Under the pieces are notes generated by a model that had not been told where the DNA came from, made no database searches, and saw only the letters and a program-made list of their open reading frames with translations. Position numbers and translations under genes: made by a program. From positions 1-64,000 of the forward strand of contig JANRIR010000021.1 of NCBI GenBank assembly GCA_033764725.1: a DNA stretch of 64,000 bases, written 5' to 3'. Positions 55,539-64,000 of the stretch are shown piece by piece. How positions within the stretch are numbered: position 1 is the stretch's first letter; each line of letters begins with the position of its first letter. This DNA comes from RI-43 sp033764725 (GTDB lineage: Bacteria; Pseudomonadota; Alphaproteobacteria; Caulobacterales; Aquidulcibacteraceae).

Positions 55539-57002
55539 ATGTTCGGCAAGCGCAGCGCCAATTCGGATCCCTCAGCGCCGCCGCCGCCGGCGGCGCGCGT
55601 TGCGCCGCCCGCGGCCACGAGCGCGCCGCAACGCCCCGCGGCGCCGGCGCCGAGCGCTGTAGCGCCGAAGCCGAAAGCCCCGACGCCGCCGCCGCCCGAG
55701 GCCGCGCCCGCCGAAGAGTTTCGCTCCGAAGCCTATTACCGCGTCAAATCCACGATCTTCAACGCGCTGATCGAAACCATCGATCTCGCGCAGCTGGCGC
55801 AGCTCGATCCCGAAAGCGCGCGCGACGAAATCCGCGACATCGTCGCCGAGATCATCTCGATCAAGAACGTCGTCATGTCGATCGCCGAGCAGGAATCGCT
55901 GCTCGACGACATCTGCAACGACGTGCTGGGCTATGGTCCGCTCGAGCCGCTGCTCGCGCGCGACGACATCGCCGACATCATGGTCAATGGCGCAGCCGCG
56001 GTGTTCATCGAAGTCGGCGGCAAGGTGCAGAAGACCGCCATCCGCTTTCGCGACAACGGCCAATTGATGAATGTGTGTCAGCGCATCGTCAGCCAGGTGG
56101 GCCGGCGCGTCGACGAATCCTCGCCGATCTGCGACGCGCGCCTGCCGGACGGCTCGCGCGTCAACGTCATCGCCCCGCCGCTCGCCATCGATGGGCCGAC
56201 GCTCACCATCCGGAAGTTCAAGCGCGACAAGCTGAAGCTCGGCAACCTCGTCGAGTACGGCTCGATCTCGCCGGCGGGCGCAAAAATCCTGCAGATCATC
56301 GGCGCGTGCCGATGCAACACGCTGATCTCGGGCGGCACCGGCTCGGGCAAGACGACCCTGCTCAACACGCTGACCGCGTTCATCGACCCGACTGAGCGCG
56401 TGGTCACCTGCGAAGACGCCGCCGAACTGCAATTGCAGCAGCCGCACGTCGTGCGCCTGGAGACGCGCCCGCCGAACCTGGAAGGCTCAGGCCAGGTGAC
56501 GATGCGCGACCTCGTCAAGAATTGTCTGCGCATGCGCCCAGACCGAATCATCGTGGGCGAGGTCCGCGGACCCGAAGCGTTCGACCTGCTGCAGGCGATG
56601 AATACGGGCCATGACGGCTCGATGGGCACGCTGCACGCGAACTCGCCGCGCGAAGGCCTGTCGCGTCTTGAATCCATGATCACCATGGGCGGCTTTACGC
56701 TGCCGCAGAAAACCATCCGCGAGATCATCGTCGCGTCCGTCGATGTCGTGGTGCAGGCGCAGCGCCTGCGCGACGGCTCGCGCAAGATCACGCAGATCAC
56801 CGAAGTGCTCGGTTTGGAAGGCGAAACCATCGTCACGCAGGATCTGCTCGTCTACGAAATCCAGGGCGAGGACCAGAACGGCCGCATCATCGGCCGCCAC
56901 CGCTCCACCGGCGTCGGCCGGCCGCGCTTCTGGGAGCGCGCGCGCTATTTCGGCCTCGAGAAAGAACTCGCCGCCGCCCTCGACGAAGCGGAGGCCGCAT
57001 AA
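55539..57002 (+). CDS. cpaF: Pilus assembly and retraction ATPase CpaF (TadA)
   Basis: 487 residues. A Pro/Ala-rich start (about 1-60), then a three-helix bundle and the GSPE/VirB11 ATPase: ADIMVNGAAAVFIEVGGKVQ, LTIRKFKRDKLKLGNLVEYG, Walker A ISGGTGSGKTTLLNTLTAF, Asp box VVTCEDAAELQLQQPHVVRLETRPPN in part, Walker B MRPDRIIVGEVRGPEAFDLL and the His box TGHDGSMGTLHANSPREGLSR. Drives both assembly and retraction in Caulobacter. It ends in the TAATG overlap with tadB. Confidence 0.97.
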   Translation: MFGKRSANSDPSAPPPPAARVAPPAATSAPQRPAAPAPSAVAPKPKAPTPPPPEAAPAEEFRSEAYYRVKSTIFNALIETIDLAQLAQLDPESARDEIRDIVAEIISIKNVVMSIAEQESLLDDICNDVLGYGPLEPLLARDDIADIMVNGAAAVFIEVGGKVQKTAIRFRDNGQLMNVCQRIVSQVGRRVDESSPICDARLPDGSRVNVIAPPLAIDGPTLTIRKFKRDKLKLGNLVEYGSISPAGAKILQIIGACRCNTLISGGTGSGKTTLLNTLTAFIDPTERVVTCEDAAELQLQQPHVVRLETRPPNLEGSGQVTMRDLVKNCLRMRPDRIIVGEVRGPEAFDLLQAMNTGHDGSMGTLHANSPREGLSRLESMITMGGFTLPQKTIREIIVASVDVVVQAQRLRDGSRKITQITEVLGLEGETIVTQDLLVYEIQGEDQNGRIIGRHRSTGVGRPRFWERARYFGLEKELAAALDEAEAA

Positions 57003-57976
57003 TGGACCCCACGATGCTGGTCGCGATCGTCGCGTTCGTGCTGGTCGCGGGCGTTGGGCTTGCGCTGTCGGGCGGCGGCGGAGATCGCGCAGCCGCGCAG
57101 CGGGCGAAATCGATCAGCGGCAGAAAGCCGACCAAGCGCAGCGAGGTCGACACCGCCGCGCTCAAGCGCAAGCAGACGACGCAGGATGCGCTGAAAGAGC
57201 TGAGCCAGAACGAAAAGCAATCGCGCAAGCGCCGCATTTCGATCAAGGGACAGCTCGAACAATCGGGCCTCACCATCAGCATGACGGCGTTCTGGATCGC
57301 TTCCGGCGTGCTCGGCGCGATTCTGGGTTTGGCCGGCTTCATCATGCAGGGCAGCGTGCTCGGCCTGATCGGCGGGCTGTTCGTCGGCGCCTTCGGCCTG
57401 CCGCGCTGGATCCTGAAATTCCTGATCGACGCGCGCCAGAAGAAATTCACCAACCAGCTCGCCGACGCGATCGACGTCATCGTGCGCGGCGTGAAATCCG
57501 GCCTGCCGCTCAATCAATGCATGCGCATCATCGCGCAGGAAAGCCCTGAGCCGCTGCGCACGGAATTCCAGAACATCGTCGATGGGCAAGCCATGGGCGT
57601 GCCGCTGGACCAGAACCTCAATCGCTTTTACGAGCGCATGCCGCTTCCGGAAGTGAACTTTTTCGCCATCGTGCTGATCATCCAGCAGCGCACCGGCGGC
57701 AACCTTTCGGAATCGCTCGGCAACCTCTCGGGCGTTCTGCGCGCGCGCAAAATGATGAAGGAGAAGGTCAAGGCGCTGTCTTCGGAAGCGAAGGCCTCGG
57801 CCATGATCATCGGCTCGCTGCCCTTCATCGTCATGCTCATGGTGTACTTCACCCGTCCGGAATACATCTCGCTTTTGTTCACGCGCCAGGAAGGCAATCT
57901 CATTCTTCTCGGCGCCGGCGTGATGATGGGTTCTGGCATCCTGGTGATGCGCAACATGGTCAATTTCAAGTTCTGA
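57002..57976 (+). CDS. tadB: Tad inner membrane platform protein TadB (CpaG)
   Basis: 324 residues of the type II secretion F-domain family. N-terminal helix (MLVAIVAFVLVAGVGLALSG), a basic cytoplasmic stretch, a pair of helices (ISMTAFWIASGVLGAILGLAGFI and LGLIGGLFVGAFGLPRWILKFLI), the conserved F domain (LADAIDVIVRGVKSGLPLNQCM, QRTGGNLSESLGNLSGVLRARKMM) and two helices near the end. Forms the membrane platform with TadC on which CpaF acts. It shares one base with cpaF. Confidence 0.95.
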   Translation: MDPTMLVAIVAFVLVAGVGLALSGGGGDRAAAQRAKSISGRKPTKRSEVDTAALKRKQTTQDALKELSQNEKQSRKRRISIKGQLEQSGLTISMTAFWIASGVLGAILGLAGFIMQGSVLGLIGGLFVGAFGLPRWILKFLIDARQKKFTNQLADAIDVIVRGVKSGLPLNQCMRIIAQESPEPLRTEFQNIVDGQAMGVPLDQNLNRFYERMPLPEVNFFAIVLIIQQRTGGNLSESLGNLSGVLRARKMMKEKVKALSSEAKASAMIIGSLPFIVMLMVYFTRPEYISLLFTRQEGNLILLGAGVMMGSGILVMRNMVNFKF

Positions 57977-58034
57977 CACTTCGCCTTGGGGGCGGCGCCG
58001 CCGGCGCCGCGCGACGCATTCGGGATAAGCGCTG

Positions 58035-59006
58035 ATGGATTGGCTCGCCCTGACAGATCCCGCCACGCTCGCCGGCATTCTCGCGGCCGGGGCGTGCTTC
58101 GCCACGATCGTGACGATCGCAGGCCCGATGGTGGCGACCGACCGGCTCGGCGCGCGGCTCAAGGAAGTCGCCAAGCGGCGCGAGGAATTGCGCAAGAAGA
58201 GCCGCGCCGAGCTCAACAAGCAAACGCAATTGGTGCGCCCCAACGCCAACAAGGTGGCGCAAGGGATCGTCGAGCGGCTGCAATTGCAGCGCCGCCTGGC
58301 CGACGATTCGCTCAACGAAAAGCTGATCCGCGCCGGCCTGCGCGGGCCGGCCGTGCAGACGATGTTCTATTTCTACCGCGCCGCGCTGCCGATCGGCTTC
58401 GGCGTCGCGGCGTTCATCTATGTCGCGATGTTCGGCGACGGGCTGAACCTCACGCCGCAGATGCGGCTGCTGATCGTCGTCGGCGCAATCGCCGCGGGAT
58501 TCTACGCGCCGACGATCTATCTCACCAATGTCGCGCAGAAGCGGCGCGAGGCGATCATGCGCGCCTTTCCCGACAGCCTCGACATGCTGCTGATCTGCGT
58601 GGAAAGCGGCATGTCGATCGAAATGGCGCTGCAGCGCGTCGGCCAGGAGATCGCGCCCGCGTCCGTGGAGCTCGCCGAGGAATTGCAGCTCACCTGCGCG
58701 GAGCTGTCCTACCTGCCCGACCGGCGCATGGCGTACGAAAATCTCGCGCGCCGCACCAATCATGCAGGCGTGAAATCCGTCGCGCTGGCGCTGACGCAGG
58801 CGGAGAAATACGGCACGCCGCTGGGCTCGGCCCTGCGCGTGATGGCGAAGGAAAATCGCGATCTGCGCCTCTCGGAGGCGGAGAAGAAGGCCGCCGCCCT
58901 GCCCGCGAAGCTGACGGTGCCGATGATCGTATTCTTCCTGCCCGTCCTGTTCGCGGTGATCATCGGGCCGGCGATCATCCAGGTGCAGGATTTGATGAAC
59001 CGGTAA
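58035..59006 (+). CDS. tadC: Tad inner membrane platform protein TadC (CpaH)
   Basis: 323 residues, paired with TadB. N-terminal helix (LAGILAAGACFATIVTIAGPMV), a basic linker, two helices (LPIGFGVAAFIYVAMFGDGL and MRLLIVVGAIAAGFYAPTIYL), the F domain with FPDSLDMLLICVESGMSIEMALQRVGQE and HAGVKSVALALTQAEKYGTPLGSALRVMAKENRDLR in part, and a final helix IVFFLPVLFAVIIGPAII. It starts 58 bp after tadB, the widest gap in this run; that gap carries a GGCGGCGCCGCCGGCGCCGC palindromic patch. Confidence 0.95.
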   Translation: MDWLALTDPATLAGILAAGACFATIVTIAGPMVATDRLGARLKEVAKRREELRKKSRAELNKQTQLVRPNANKVAQGIVERLQLQRRLADDSLNEKLIRAGLRGPAVQTMFYFYRAALPIGFGVAAFIYVAMFGDGLNLTPQMRLLIVVGAIAAGFYAPTIYLTNVAQKRREAIMRAFPDSLDMLLICVESGMSIEMALQRVGQEIAPASVELAEELQLTCAELSYLPDRRMAYENLARRTNHAGVKSVALALTQAEKYGTPLGSALRVMAKENRDLRLSEAEKKAAALPAKLTVPMIVFFLPVLFAVIIGPAIIQVQDLMNR

Positions 59007-59047
59007 GCCGCAGCGCAGGCGCCGCGCCCACGCTTTCCCTCAATCGA

Positions 59048-59833
59048 TCAGTTCTGCTCCCCGCGCAGATCGCCCCAGCGGCGCGGATCGACGAACAGCC
59101 CGCGCAGATAGGCGACGTTCTGCATCGCCAGATTGGGCGGCATATCCGCGCGCGCCAATTGTTCCGCTTCCTCGAAACGACCCTGCAGCGCCACGGCGAC
59201 CGCGAGATTGGTGCGCGCTTCCGGGGGCGCGCCCTGCGCCGCCACGGCCTGGCGGAATACGCGCTCGGCGCCGGCGGCGTCGCCGCTCAGCAGATACGAC
59301 ATGCCCAGATTGTTGAGCACATTGGGCTCGTCGGCCTGAATCGCGAGCGCTTCCTGATAGGCCCGCTGGGCGTCGGCGTAGCGCTGCACCTTGTCGAGCG
59401 CGACGCCCAGCGACGAGCGCGCGCGCCAATCCTGCGGCAGCGCCTGGGCGACCATCGCCAAGGGGCGCAACGCTTCGGTCGCACGGTCGGCCTGCAGCAG
59501 CGCGAGGCCCAAGGTACGCATCAGCTCGACATCGTTCTGGTGGCGCTGCAACGCCTCGGCGGCGACCTGTACGGCGCGATCGTGGCGTCCGCCGCGGCGC
59601 AACACCTCGGCGAAGCGTTGCGCCGCCTCGAGGTCGTCGGGGTGGGCACCGTATTCGGCGGCCCAGAACGTCATCTGCGACAGTACGTCCTCGCGAGCGA
59701 TCGCAGCGCGCGCCGCGGCGTTCGCGTGCGGCGCGGTCGCCGTGGGGCTCGCATCATCGGCGCGCAAGCTTGCGCATGCGCCAAGCGCTGACAGCGCCGC
59801 CAGGGCTGCAACGCGCACGGGTGCATTCATCAT
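59048..59833 (-). CDS. tadD: TadD-like TPR lipoprotein
   Basis: 261 residues. Lipoprotein signal VAALAALSALGAC with Cys near 19, then TPR units from about residue 60 to 230 (AAQRFAEVLRRGGRHDRAVQVAAEAL, LGLALLQADRATEALRPLAMVAQAL, LGVALDKVQRYADAQRAYQEAL, LGMSYLLSGDAAGAERVFRQAV in part). TadD is a pilotin-like factor of Tad pili. The gene is on the opposite strand, convergent with tadC and divergent from the aminopeptidase. The start could be either of two adjacent ATG codons (59833 or 59830); ribosome site weak. Confidence 0.88.
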   Translation of the reverse strand: MMNAPVRVAALAALSALGACASLRADDASPTATAPHANAAARAAIAREDVLSQMTFWAAEYGAHPDDLEAAQRFAEVLRRGGRHDRAVQVAAEALQRHQNDVELMRTLGLALLQADRATEALRPLAMVAQALPQDWRARSSLGVALDKVQRYADAQRAYQEALAIQADEPNVLNNLGMSYLLSGDAAGAERVFRQAVAAQGAPPEARTNLAVAVALQGRFEEAEQLARADMPPNLAMQNVAYLRGLFVDPRRWGDLRGEQN

Positions 59834-59927
59834 GAACAAAGTTTGAAATGCGCCGTTCAACAAAGGCTTAATGCGGCGCGGCGCGTGCAGGGCTATAGAG
59901 AGCCCCCAACGTTTCGCGGAAGACCTC

Positions 59928-61313
59928 ATGGCCGACATGCCGTTCATTCTCGACCAGGCGCAATTCGCCACGCCCATCCATGTGCTGCGCGCCAGCGAAT
60001 GGCGGCCCTGGATCGAAAGCCGCGCCGACGCGATGAAACGCCTGGCCGACATCCACGATTTCAGGGCCCAGGCCGGCCGCATCCTGATCATCCCGGGCAC
60101 CGACGGCGCCATCGAGCGCGTCGTGTTCGGATTGGGCGACAAGGCGAGCCCGATGCTGATCGGGGCGTTGGCGCAGCATCTCCCGAGCGGCGATTACCGC
60201 ATCGCGGCGGCGCCGCGCGAGTTCGCCGCCGGCATGGTGGCGGTGGCGTGGGGCCTCGGCGCCTACGCCTATCAGCGCTATCGCGCGCGCAAGCGCCCCG
60301 CCCCGCGCCTGGTGATGCCGGAAGGCGCCGACGCGGGCGAGGCGCTGCGGCTCGTGGATGCGGCGTGGCTGGTGCGCGACCTCGTCAACACGCCGGCCGG
60401 CGACATGGGCCCGGATGCGCTGCACGCCGAAGCCGAACGCGTCGCGAGAGATAATCAGGCCGGCTTCGAGGCGATCGTCGGCGATGCGCTGCTGAAGGAG
60501 AATTATCCGCTGATCCACGCTGTGGGCCGCGCGGCCGCGCAGGCGCCGCGGCTATTGCGCCTGACCTGGGGCCTTTCGGATGCGCCGATCGTAGCGCTCG
60601 TCGGCAAAGGCGTGACGTTCGACACCGGCGGTCTCAACATCAAGACCGAAGGCTCGATGCGGCTGATGAAGAAGGACATGGGCGGCGCCGCCCACGCCCT
60701 GGCGCTTGCGCAAATGATCATGCAATCGGGCCTGCCGGTGCGTCTCGAAGTGTTTCTGCCCGTGGTGGAGAATTCCATTTCCGGCGACGCCTTCCGCCCC
60801 GGCGATGTTTTGAAAAGCCGCAAGGGTCTCACCGTCGAGGTCGACAACACCGATGCGGAAGGCCGCCTCATCCTCGCCGATGCGCTGACGCGCGCGTGCG
60901 AACTCAATCCGATGCTGCTGTTCGACTTTGCAACGCTGACAGGCGCCGCGCGGGTCGCGCTCGGGCCCGACATCCCGCCCTTCTTCACCGATGACGACGC
61001 GCTTGCGGCGGATCTGCAGCGCGCGTCGGAGGAGACCTGGGATCCGATCTGGCGGCTGCCGATGTGGGACGCCTACGATTCCGACATGGACAGCCCCATC
61101 GCCGACCTCAAGAACACCGGCGACGGCGGGTTCGCGGGCGCGATTTTCGGCGCGCTGTTCCTGCGCCGTTTCGTCGACGCGAAGGCATGGGCGCATTTCG
61201 ACGTCTTCGCCTGGTCGCCCAAGGAGCGGCCAGCCAAGCCGGCCGGCGGCGAGGCGCACGCCTTGCGCGCCGCCTGGCGCACCATCCGGCACCGGTTTCC
61301 GAAAACGAGTTAA
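59928..61313 (+). CDS. Leucyl aminopeptidase family protein (M17)
   Basis: 461 residues. The C-terminal catalytic domain has the two-metal motifs GKGVTFDTGGLNIKTEGSM in part and VDNTDAEGRLILADALTRA (NTDAEGRL signature), KKDMGGAAHALALA, LLFDFATLTGAARVALG and TGDGGFAGAIFGALFL. The N-domain is poorly conserved, as in the alphaproteobacterial 'leucyl aminopeptidase family' branch, distinct from classical PepA. It removes N-terminal residues from peptides in the cytoplasm. Start at 59928 has GGAAG upstream. Confidence 0.93.
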   Translation: MADMPFILDQAQFATPIHVLRASEWRPWIESRADAMKRLADIHDFRAQAGRILIIPGTDGAIERVVFGLGDKASPMLIGALAQHLPSGDYRIAAAPREFAAGMVAVAWGLGAYAYQRYRARKRPAPRLVMPEGADAGEALRLVDAAWLVRDLVNTPAGDMGPDALHAEAERVARDNQAGFEAIVGDALLKENYPLIHAVGRAAAQAPRLLRLTWGLSDAPIVALVGKGVTFDTGGLNIKTEGSMRLMKKDMGGAAHALALAQMIMQSGLPVRLEVFLPVVENSISGDAFRPGDVLKSRKGLTVEVDNTDAEGRLILADALTRACELNPMLLFDFATLTGAARVALGPDIPPFFTDDDALAADLQRASEETWDPIWRLPMWDAYDSDMDSPIADLKNTGDGGFAGAIFGALFLRRFVDAKAWAHFDVFAWSPKERPAKPAGGEAHALRAAWRTIRHRFPKTS

Positions 61314-61334
61314 GGTGCAAGCGCACGCCCGTCT

Positions 61335-61358
61335 GGGCCCCGGCCTGCGCCGGGGGCC
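61335..61358 (+). terminator. Hairpin after the aminopeptidase gene
   Basis: GGCCCCGGC-CTGC-GCCGGGGGCC with a single bulged G, 22 bp after the stop, followed by ATCCTTT. It could end or protect the transcript; the weak T tract makes it less than certain. Confidence 0.45.
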
Positions 61359-61463
61359 ATCCTTTCGGAGTAGCGCTACCCACAACATCTTGCGGCTGGA
61401 CCTTGCCCCGACACACCAAATCAGCGAATCTCCGCCCATCTTCGATGGGCGAGAGAGGATTCC

Positions 61464-61814
61464 ATGGGCTTCGAGCTGGACCGCACCCGGGCGTTGGATT
61501 TGTGGCGCAACGTCACCGTGATGACGGTGCGCGGCGACGAGCCGGACCTCACGGCGCGCCAGCTCGCCGTGCTGATGACGGTCTATCTCGGCCCGCCGCC
61601 CCACACCGTGCGGGGCTTGGCGGCGAGCCTCGCTGTGGGCAAGCCGGCGATCTCGCGCGCGCTCGACACGCTGACGCGCTACGGGCTAGTGCGTCGGCGC
61701 CGCGACGAGACGGATGGGCGCAACGTCTTCGTCGAGCGCACGGCCAAGGGCCAGGATTATCTGTCGTCGCTCGGCGATCTGATCACGCTGCGCGCGGCGG
61801 AGCTGGCCGCCTGA
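61464..61814 (+). CDS. MarR-family winged-helix regulator
   Basis: 116 residues, a short MarR-type protein. Helices and wing: LTARQLAVLMTVYLGPPPHTVRGLAASL then VGKPAISRALDTLTRYGLVRRRRDETDGRNVFVERTAKG (recognition helix AISRALDTL, wing RRDETDGR). The dimerisation helices at both ends are short. Target genes unknown; the nearest candidate is itself or the aminopeptidase. The start has GAGAGGATT upstream. It ends 5 bp from the convergent cytochrome gene. Confidence 0.85.
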   Translation: MGFELDRTRALDLWRNVTVMTVRGDEPDLTARQLAVLMTVYLGPPPHTVRGLAASLAVGKPAISRALDTLTRYGLVRRRRDETDGRNVFVERTAKGQDYLSSLGDLITLRAAELAA

Positions 61815-61818
61815 AGCC

Positions 61819-62427
61819 TCAGGTCGGCGCGGCTTCGGTCGCGGCGGTTTCCGCGGGCGCGGCGGCGGCCGGGAGCGGCGCGGGCAGCGGGGCGGGCGAC
61901 GCCGACAGCGACCGCAGATAGGCGATCAGCGCGACGCGGTCTTCCGTATTGCGGATACCGGCGAAGGACATCTTGGTGCCGCGCACCGCTTGGGCCGGAG
62001 AGCGCAGGAACGCGTCGAGATTTTCATAGCTCCATACGCCGCCATAGGCCTTCATCGCGTCGGAATACTCGAAGCCGGGATGCGAGCCCGGCGCACGCCC
62101 GAAAATCTCCCACAGATTGGGCCCGATGCGATTGGGCCCGCCTTGATCGACCGTGTGGCAGCTGGTGCATTGCGCATGCACGCGATCCCCGCGTTCGATC
62201 AGCGCGGTGAGATTGGCGGCGTCGGCGAACAGCGTTCCGAAATCCGGCGGGCCGGCGTCTTCCGTCGGCGCGGCGACGGCGACCTCCTGAATCACCTCAG
62301 GCGCGTATCCGGGCGTTTCCGGCAGATGCGTGGCGAACACGGAGCCGGACAATTCCTGCAGGCCCATCACGCCCAGAGCCGAAGCCAACACGGCGCCGAT
62401 GACGGCGTTCATTCGCAGATCGCTCAT
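61819..62427 (-). CDS. Membrane-anchored c-type cytochrome (CycM-like)
   Basis: 202 residues. An uncleaved N-terminal anchor (MNAVIGAVLASALGVMGLQEL), a linker, then one class I haem c domain: C87-T-S-C90-H91 and axial Met153 in GTKMSFAG. IGPNLWEIFGRAPGSHPGFEYSDAM and FLRSPAQAVRGTK are typical of membrane cytochrome c552. A Pro/Ala tail of about 25 residues follows. It carries electrons between the bc1 complex and terminal oxidase. Start at 62427 with AAGG upstream. The order cytochrome | kdsB-pheA, divergent, is conserved in alphaproteobacteria. Confidence 0.93.
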   Translation of the reverse strand: MSDLRMNAVIGAVLASALGVMGLQELSGSVFATHLPETPGYAPEVIQEVAVAAPTEDAGPPDFGTLFADAANLTALIERGDRVHAQCTSCHTVDQGGPNRIGPNLWEIFGRAPGSHPGFEYSDAMKAYGGVWSYENLDAFLRSPAQAVRGTKMSFAGIRNTEDRVALIAYLRSLSASPAPLPAPLPAAAAPAETAATEAAPT

Positions 62428-62603
62428 ACCCCAACCTTCGCCTCGAGGCCTGCGCACGCCTGAGTCGGCGTCGCGCGGGACGCGTTATGACCGCTTCGCC
62501 GGGCGTTTCCAAGCGCGCCGGGGCGCGACCTCTGCGCCCATGTCCAGCGCTGTCGTGGGGCCCGCCGATTGCGCTCGCCGCGTGAATATGGGAGCGCACG
62601 GCG

Positions 62604-63356
62604 ATGGCGGCTGACGCTCCCCTGATCGTGATTCCCGCGCGCATGGCCTCGGCGCGGCTGCCGGGCAAGCCGCTGGCCGACATCGCCGGCCGGCCGATGA
62701 TCGCCTGGATGGTCGAGATCGCGCGCGCCGCCCGACTCGGGCCGGTTCTGGTCGCGGCCGCCGAGCCGGAAATCGCCGCCGCCGCCGAAGCCGCGGGCGC
62801 GCACGCGGTGCTGACCGATCCCGCCCTGCCGTCCGGCACGGATCGCGTGCACGCCGCCGCCGCCGCGTTCGATCCCGCCGGCGCACACGCCATCGTGGTC
62901 AATCTGCAGGGCGACATGCCGACATTCGCGCCTGCAGACCTGGCGCGCGGCGTCGCAGCCCTCACGCCCGCGGGCGACATCGCCACCCTCGCCGCCCGCT
63001 CCGATGACGACGCCGACCGCGCCAATCCCAACGTGGTGAAGGCGGTGATCGCGTTCGCGCCCGGGGCCCAAACCGGCCGCGCGCTCTATTTCACGCGCGC
63101 GCCGGCGCCGGCGGGGCCTGGCCCGGTGTGGCGCCATGTCGGGCTTTACGTCTATCGCCGCGCCGCTTTGGCCCGCTTCGTGGCCGCGCCGCCCTCGGCG
63201 CTGGAGCGCCGCGAGAGCCTGGAGCAATTGCGCGCGCTGGAGATGGGCATGCGCATCGACGTGGGCCTCGTGGAGGCGTTCCCCAAAGGCGTCGACAGCC
63301 CCGAGGACCTCGCCGCCGCGCGCCGCCTTCTTGCATCCAGGGGCCCTGAGCCATGA
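62604..63356 (+). CDS. kdsB: 3-deoxy-manno-octulosonate cytidylyltransferase
   Basis: 250 residues. Couples CTP to Kdo, giving CMP-Kdo for the lipopolysaccharide inner core. N-terminal nucleotide motif LIVIPARMASARLPGKPLADIAGRPMI in part, DPALPSGTDRVHAAAAAFD, VNLQGDMPTFAP (metal Asp), RHVGLYVYRRAAL and ESLEQLRALEMGMRIDV. The stop overlaps the pheA start (ATGA). With the GT9 and GT4 enzymes elsewhere in the window it shows the organism makes Kdo-containing LPS. Confidence 0.95.
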   Translation: MAADAPLIVIPARMASARLPGKPLADIAGRPMIAWMVEIARAARLGPVLVAAAEPEIAAAAEAAGAHAVLTDPALPSGTDRVHAAAAAFDPAGAHAIVVNLQGDMPTFAPADLARGVAALTPAGDIATLAARSDDDADRANPNVVKAVIAFAPGAQTGRALYFTRAPAPAGPGPVWRHVGLYVYRRAALARFVAAPPSALERRESLEQLRALEMGMRIDVGLVEAFPKGVDSPEDLAAARRLLASRGPEP

Positions 63357-64000
63357 CCGACGCGATCGCCTTTCAGGGCGAGCCCGGCGCCAATTCGCAC
63401 ATCGCGTGCGCAGCGCATTATCCCGCGCTCGCGCCGCTGCCCTGCGCCACCTTCGAAGACGCGTTCGCGGCCGTGGCCGACGGCGCAGCAAGACTGGCGA
63501 TGATCCCGGTCGAGAATTCGGTCGCCGGGCGCGTGGCCGACGTGCACCACCTCATCCCGGAATCCGGATTGTTCGTCATCGGCGAACATTTTCTGCCGAT
63601 CCGGCATCAATTGCTCGGCCTGCCGGGGTCGACGCTTGCGGGGTTGAAGCGCGTGCGCAGCCATCCCCAGGCGCTCGGCCAGTGCCGCAAGGCGTTGCGC
63701 GCCATGGGTCTCGAAGCGGTCAAGACCGCCGACACCGCCGGCGCCGCGCGCGAAATCCGCGAGGCGGGCGACCCCGCCGAAGGCGCGCTGGCCTCCACGC
63801 TTGCGGCGGAGATCCACGGCCTGACCATCCTCAAGCCCGACCTCGCAGACGCCGGCCACAACACCACCCGCTTCCTGGTGTTTTCCGCGACGCAGAACAA
63901 TGCGCGGCCCGGCCAGGGCCCGTGCGTGACCAGTTTCGTTTTCCGGGTGCGCAACGTTCCCGCCGCGCTCTACAAGGCGCTTGGCGGCTTCGCCACCAAC
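63353..64000 (+). CDS. pheA: Prephenate dehydratase, N-terminal part (window edge)
   Basis: Converts prephenate to phenylpyruvate in phenylalanine synthesis. 216 residues are visible before the window ends. IAFQGEPGANSHIACAAHYP, PVENSVAGRVADVHHLIPESGLFVIGEHFLPIRHQLLG in part, VRSHPQALGQCRKAL, GALASTLAAEIHGL and NTTRFLVFS (TRF catalytic motif) are all present. FVFRVRNVPAALYKALGGFATN is the start of the ACT domain for feedback by phenylalanine. No chorismate mutase domain precedes it, so it is the monofunctional type. It is translationally coupled to kdsB. Confidence 0.95.
   Translation, partial: MTDAIAFQGEPGANSHIACAAHYPALAPLPCATFEDAFAAVADGAARLAMIPVENSVAGRVADVHHLIPESGLFVIGEHFLPIRHQLLGLPGSTLAGLKRVRSHPQALGQCRKALRAMGLEAVKTADTAGAAREIREAGDPAEGALASTLAAEIHGLTILKPDLADAGHNTTRFLVFSATQNNARPGQGPCVTSFVFRVRNVPAALYKALGGFATN

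Overview
The window is high-GC chromosomal DNA from an alphaproteobacterium. The best guess is a stalked or dimorphic relative in or near Caulobacterales/Hyphomonadaceae. The guess rests on gene order and families: tsaE-amgK-murU-addB-addA-trxA, trpF-trpB-trpA-accD-folC, cytochrome c | kdsB-pheA, an FYDLN-acid protein, a CP4-like EPSP synthase, and a cpa/tad pilus locus with one small Flp pilin. Genus and species cannot be fixed from the sequence alone. No prophage, insertion sequence, CRISPR array or resistance island is visible. Coding density is high, and most intergenic space is taken by short palindromic repeats.

Layout. 1-9.4 kb (mostly minus strand): pheT (cut by the window edge), pheS, rplT and rpmI. 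Next come a catabolic-looking trio (acyl-CoA synthetase, AhpD/CMD-like protein, SRAP-like protein), then infC displaced from its usual partners, and two glycosyltransferases. 9.4-16.4 kb: hydrolase, SDR protein, TPR protein, tRNA-Ala(GGC), FYDLN-acid protein, aroA, a NamZ-like (DUF1343) protein and a DOMON-like protein. 16.6-19.6 kb: cmk, rpsA and ihfB. 19.6-21.7 kb: a GIY-YIG nuclease gene between four copies of a three-hairpin repeat, then an alginate-export-like outer membrane protein. 21.9-28.5 kb (plus): mscL, a glycosyltransferase, trpFBA, accD and folC. 28.5-37.4 kb (minus): one tightly overlapping operon tsaE-amgK-murU-addB-addA-trxA. It joins tRNA t6A modification, N-acetylmuramate recycling and double-strand-break repair. 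37.6-41.9 kb: ferredoxin reductase and ferredoxin, a hypothetical gene, nrdB with tandem NrdR-like boxes, and two tiny membrane proteins. 41.9-47.9 kb: acyl-CoA dehydrogenase divergent from an HxlR regulator, a phosphatase, a lipoprotein hydrolase and AMP nucleosidase. 48-59.8 kb: the Tad/Flp pilus locus. pilA, cpaABCDEF, tadB and tadC are on plus; two TadE-like pseudopilins, a stand-alone CpaC N-domain protein and the TadD lipoprotein are on minus. 59.9-64 kb: M17 aminopeptidase, MarR regulator, membrane-anchored cytochrome c, kdsB and pheA (cut by the edge).

The most unusual content is the repeat landscape. At least four repeat families occupy operon junctions. Two of them share a length of about 97 bp and a three-consecutive-hairpin layout. 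A 96-bp segment with the same layout sits in frame inside the DOMON-like gene, and one family surrounds a single-domain GIY-YIG nuclease gene. This resembles the relation between REP elements and RAYT transposases, but with an unrelated nuclease. Other points worth attention are a pilin 5' leader hairpin abutting the Shine-Dalgarno, an AT-rich island upstream of pilA, a probable non-AUG infC start, a SRAP protein with two altered catalytic positions, and an AccD that has lost its zinc ribbon.
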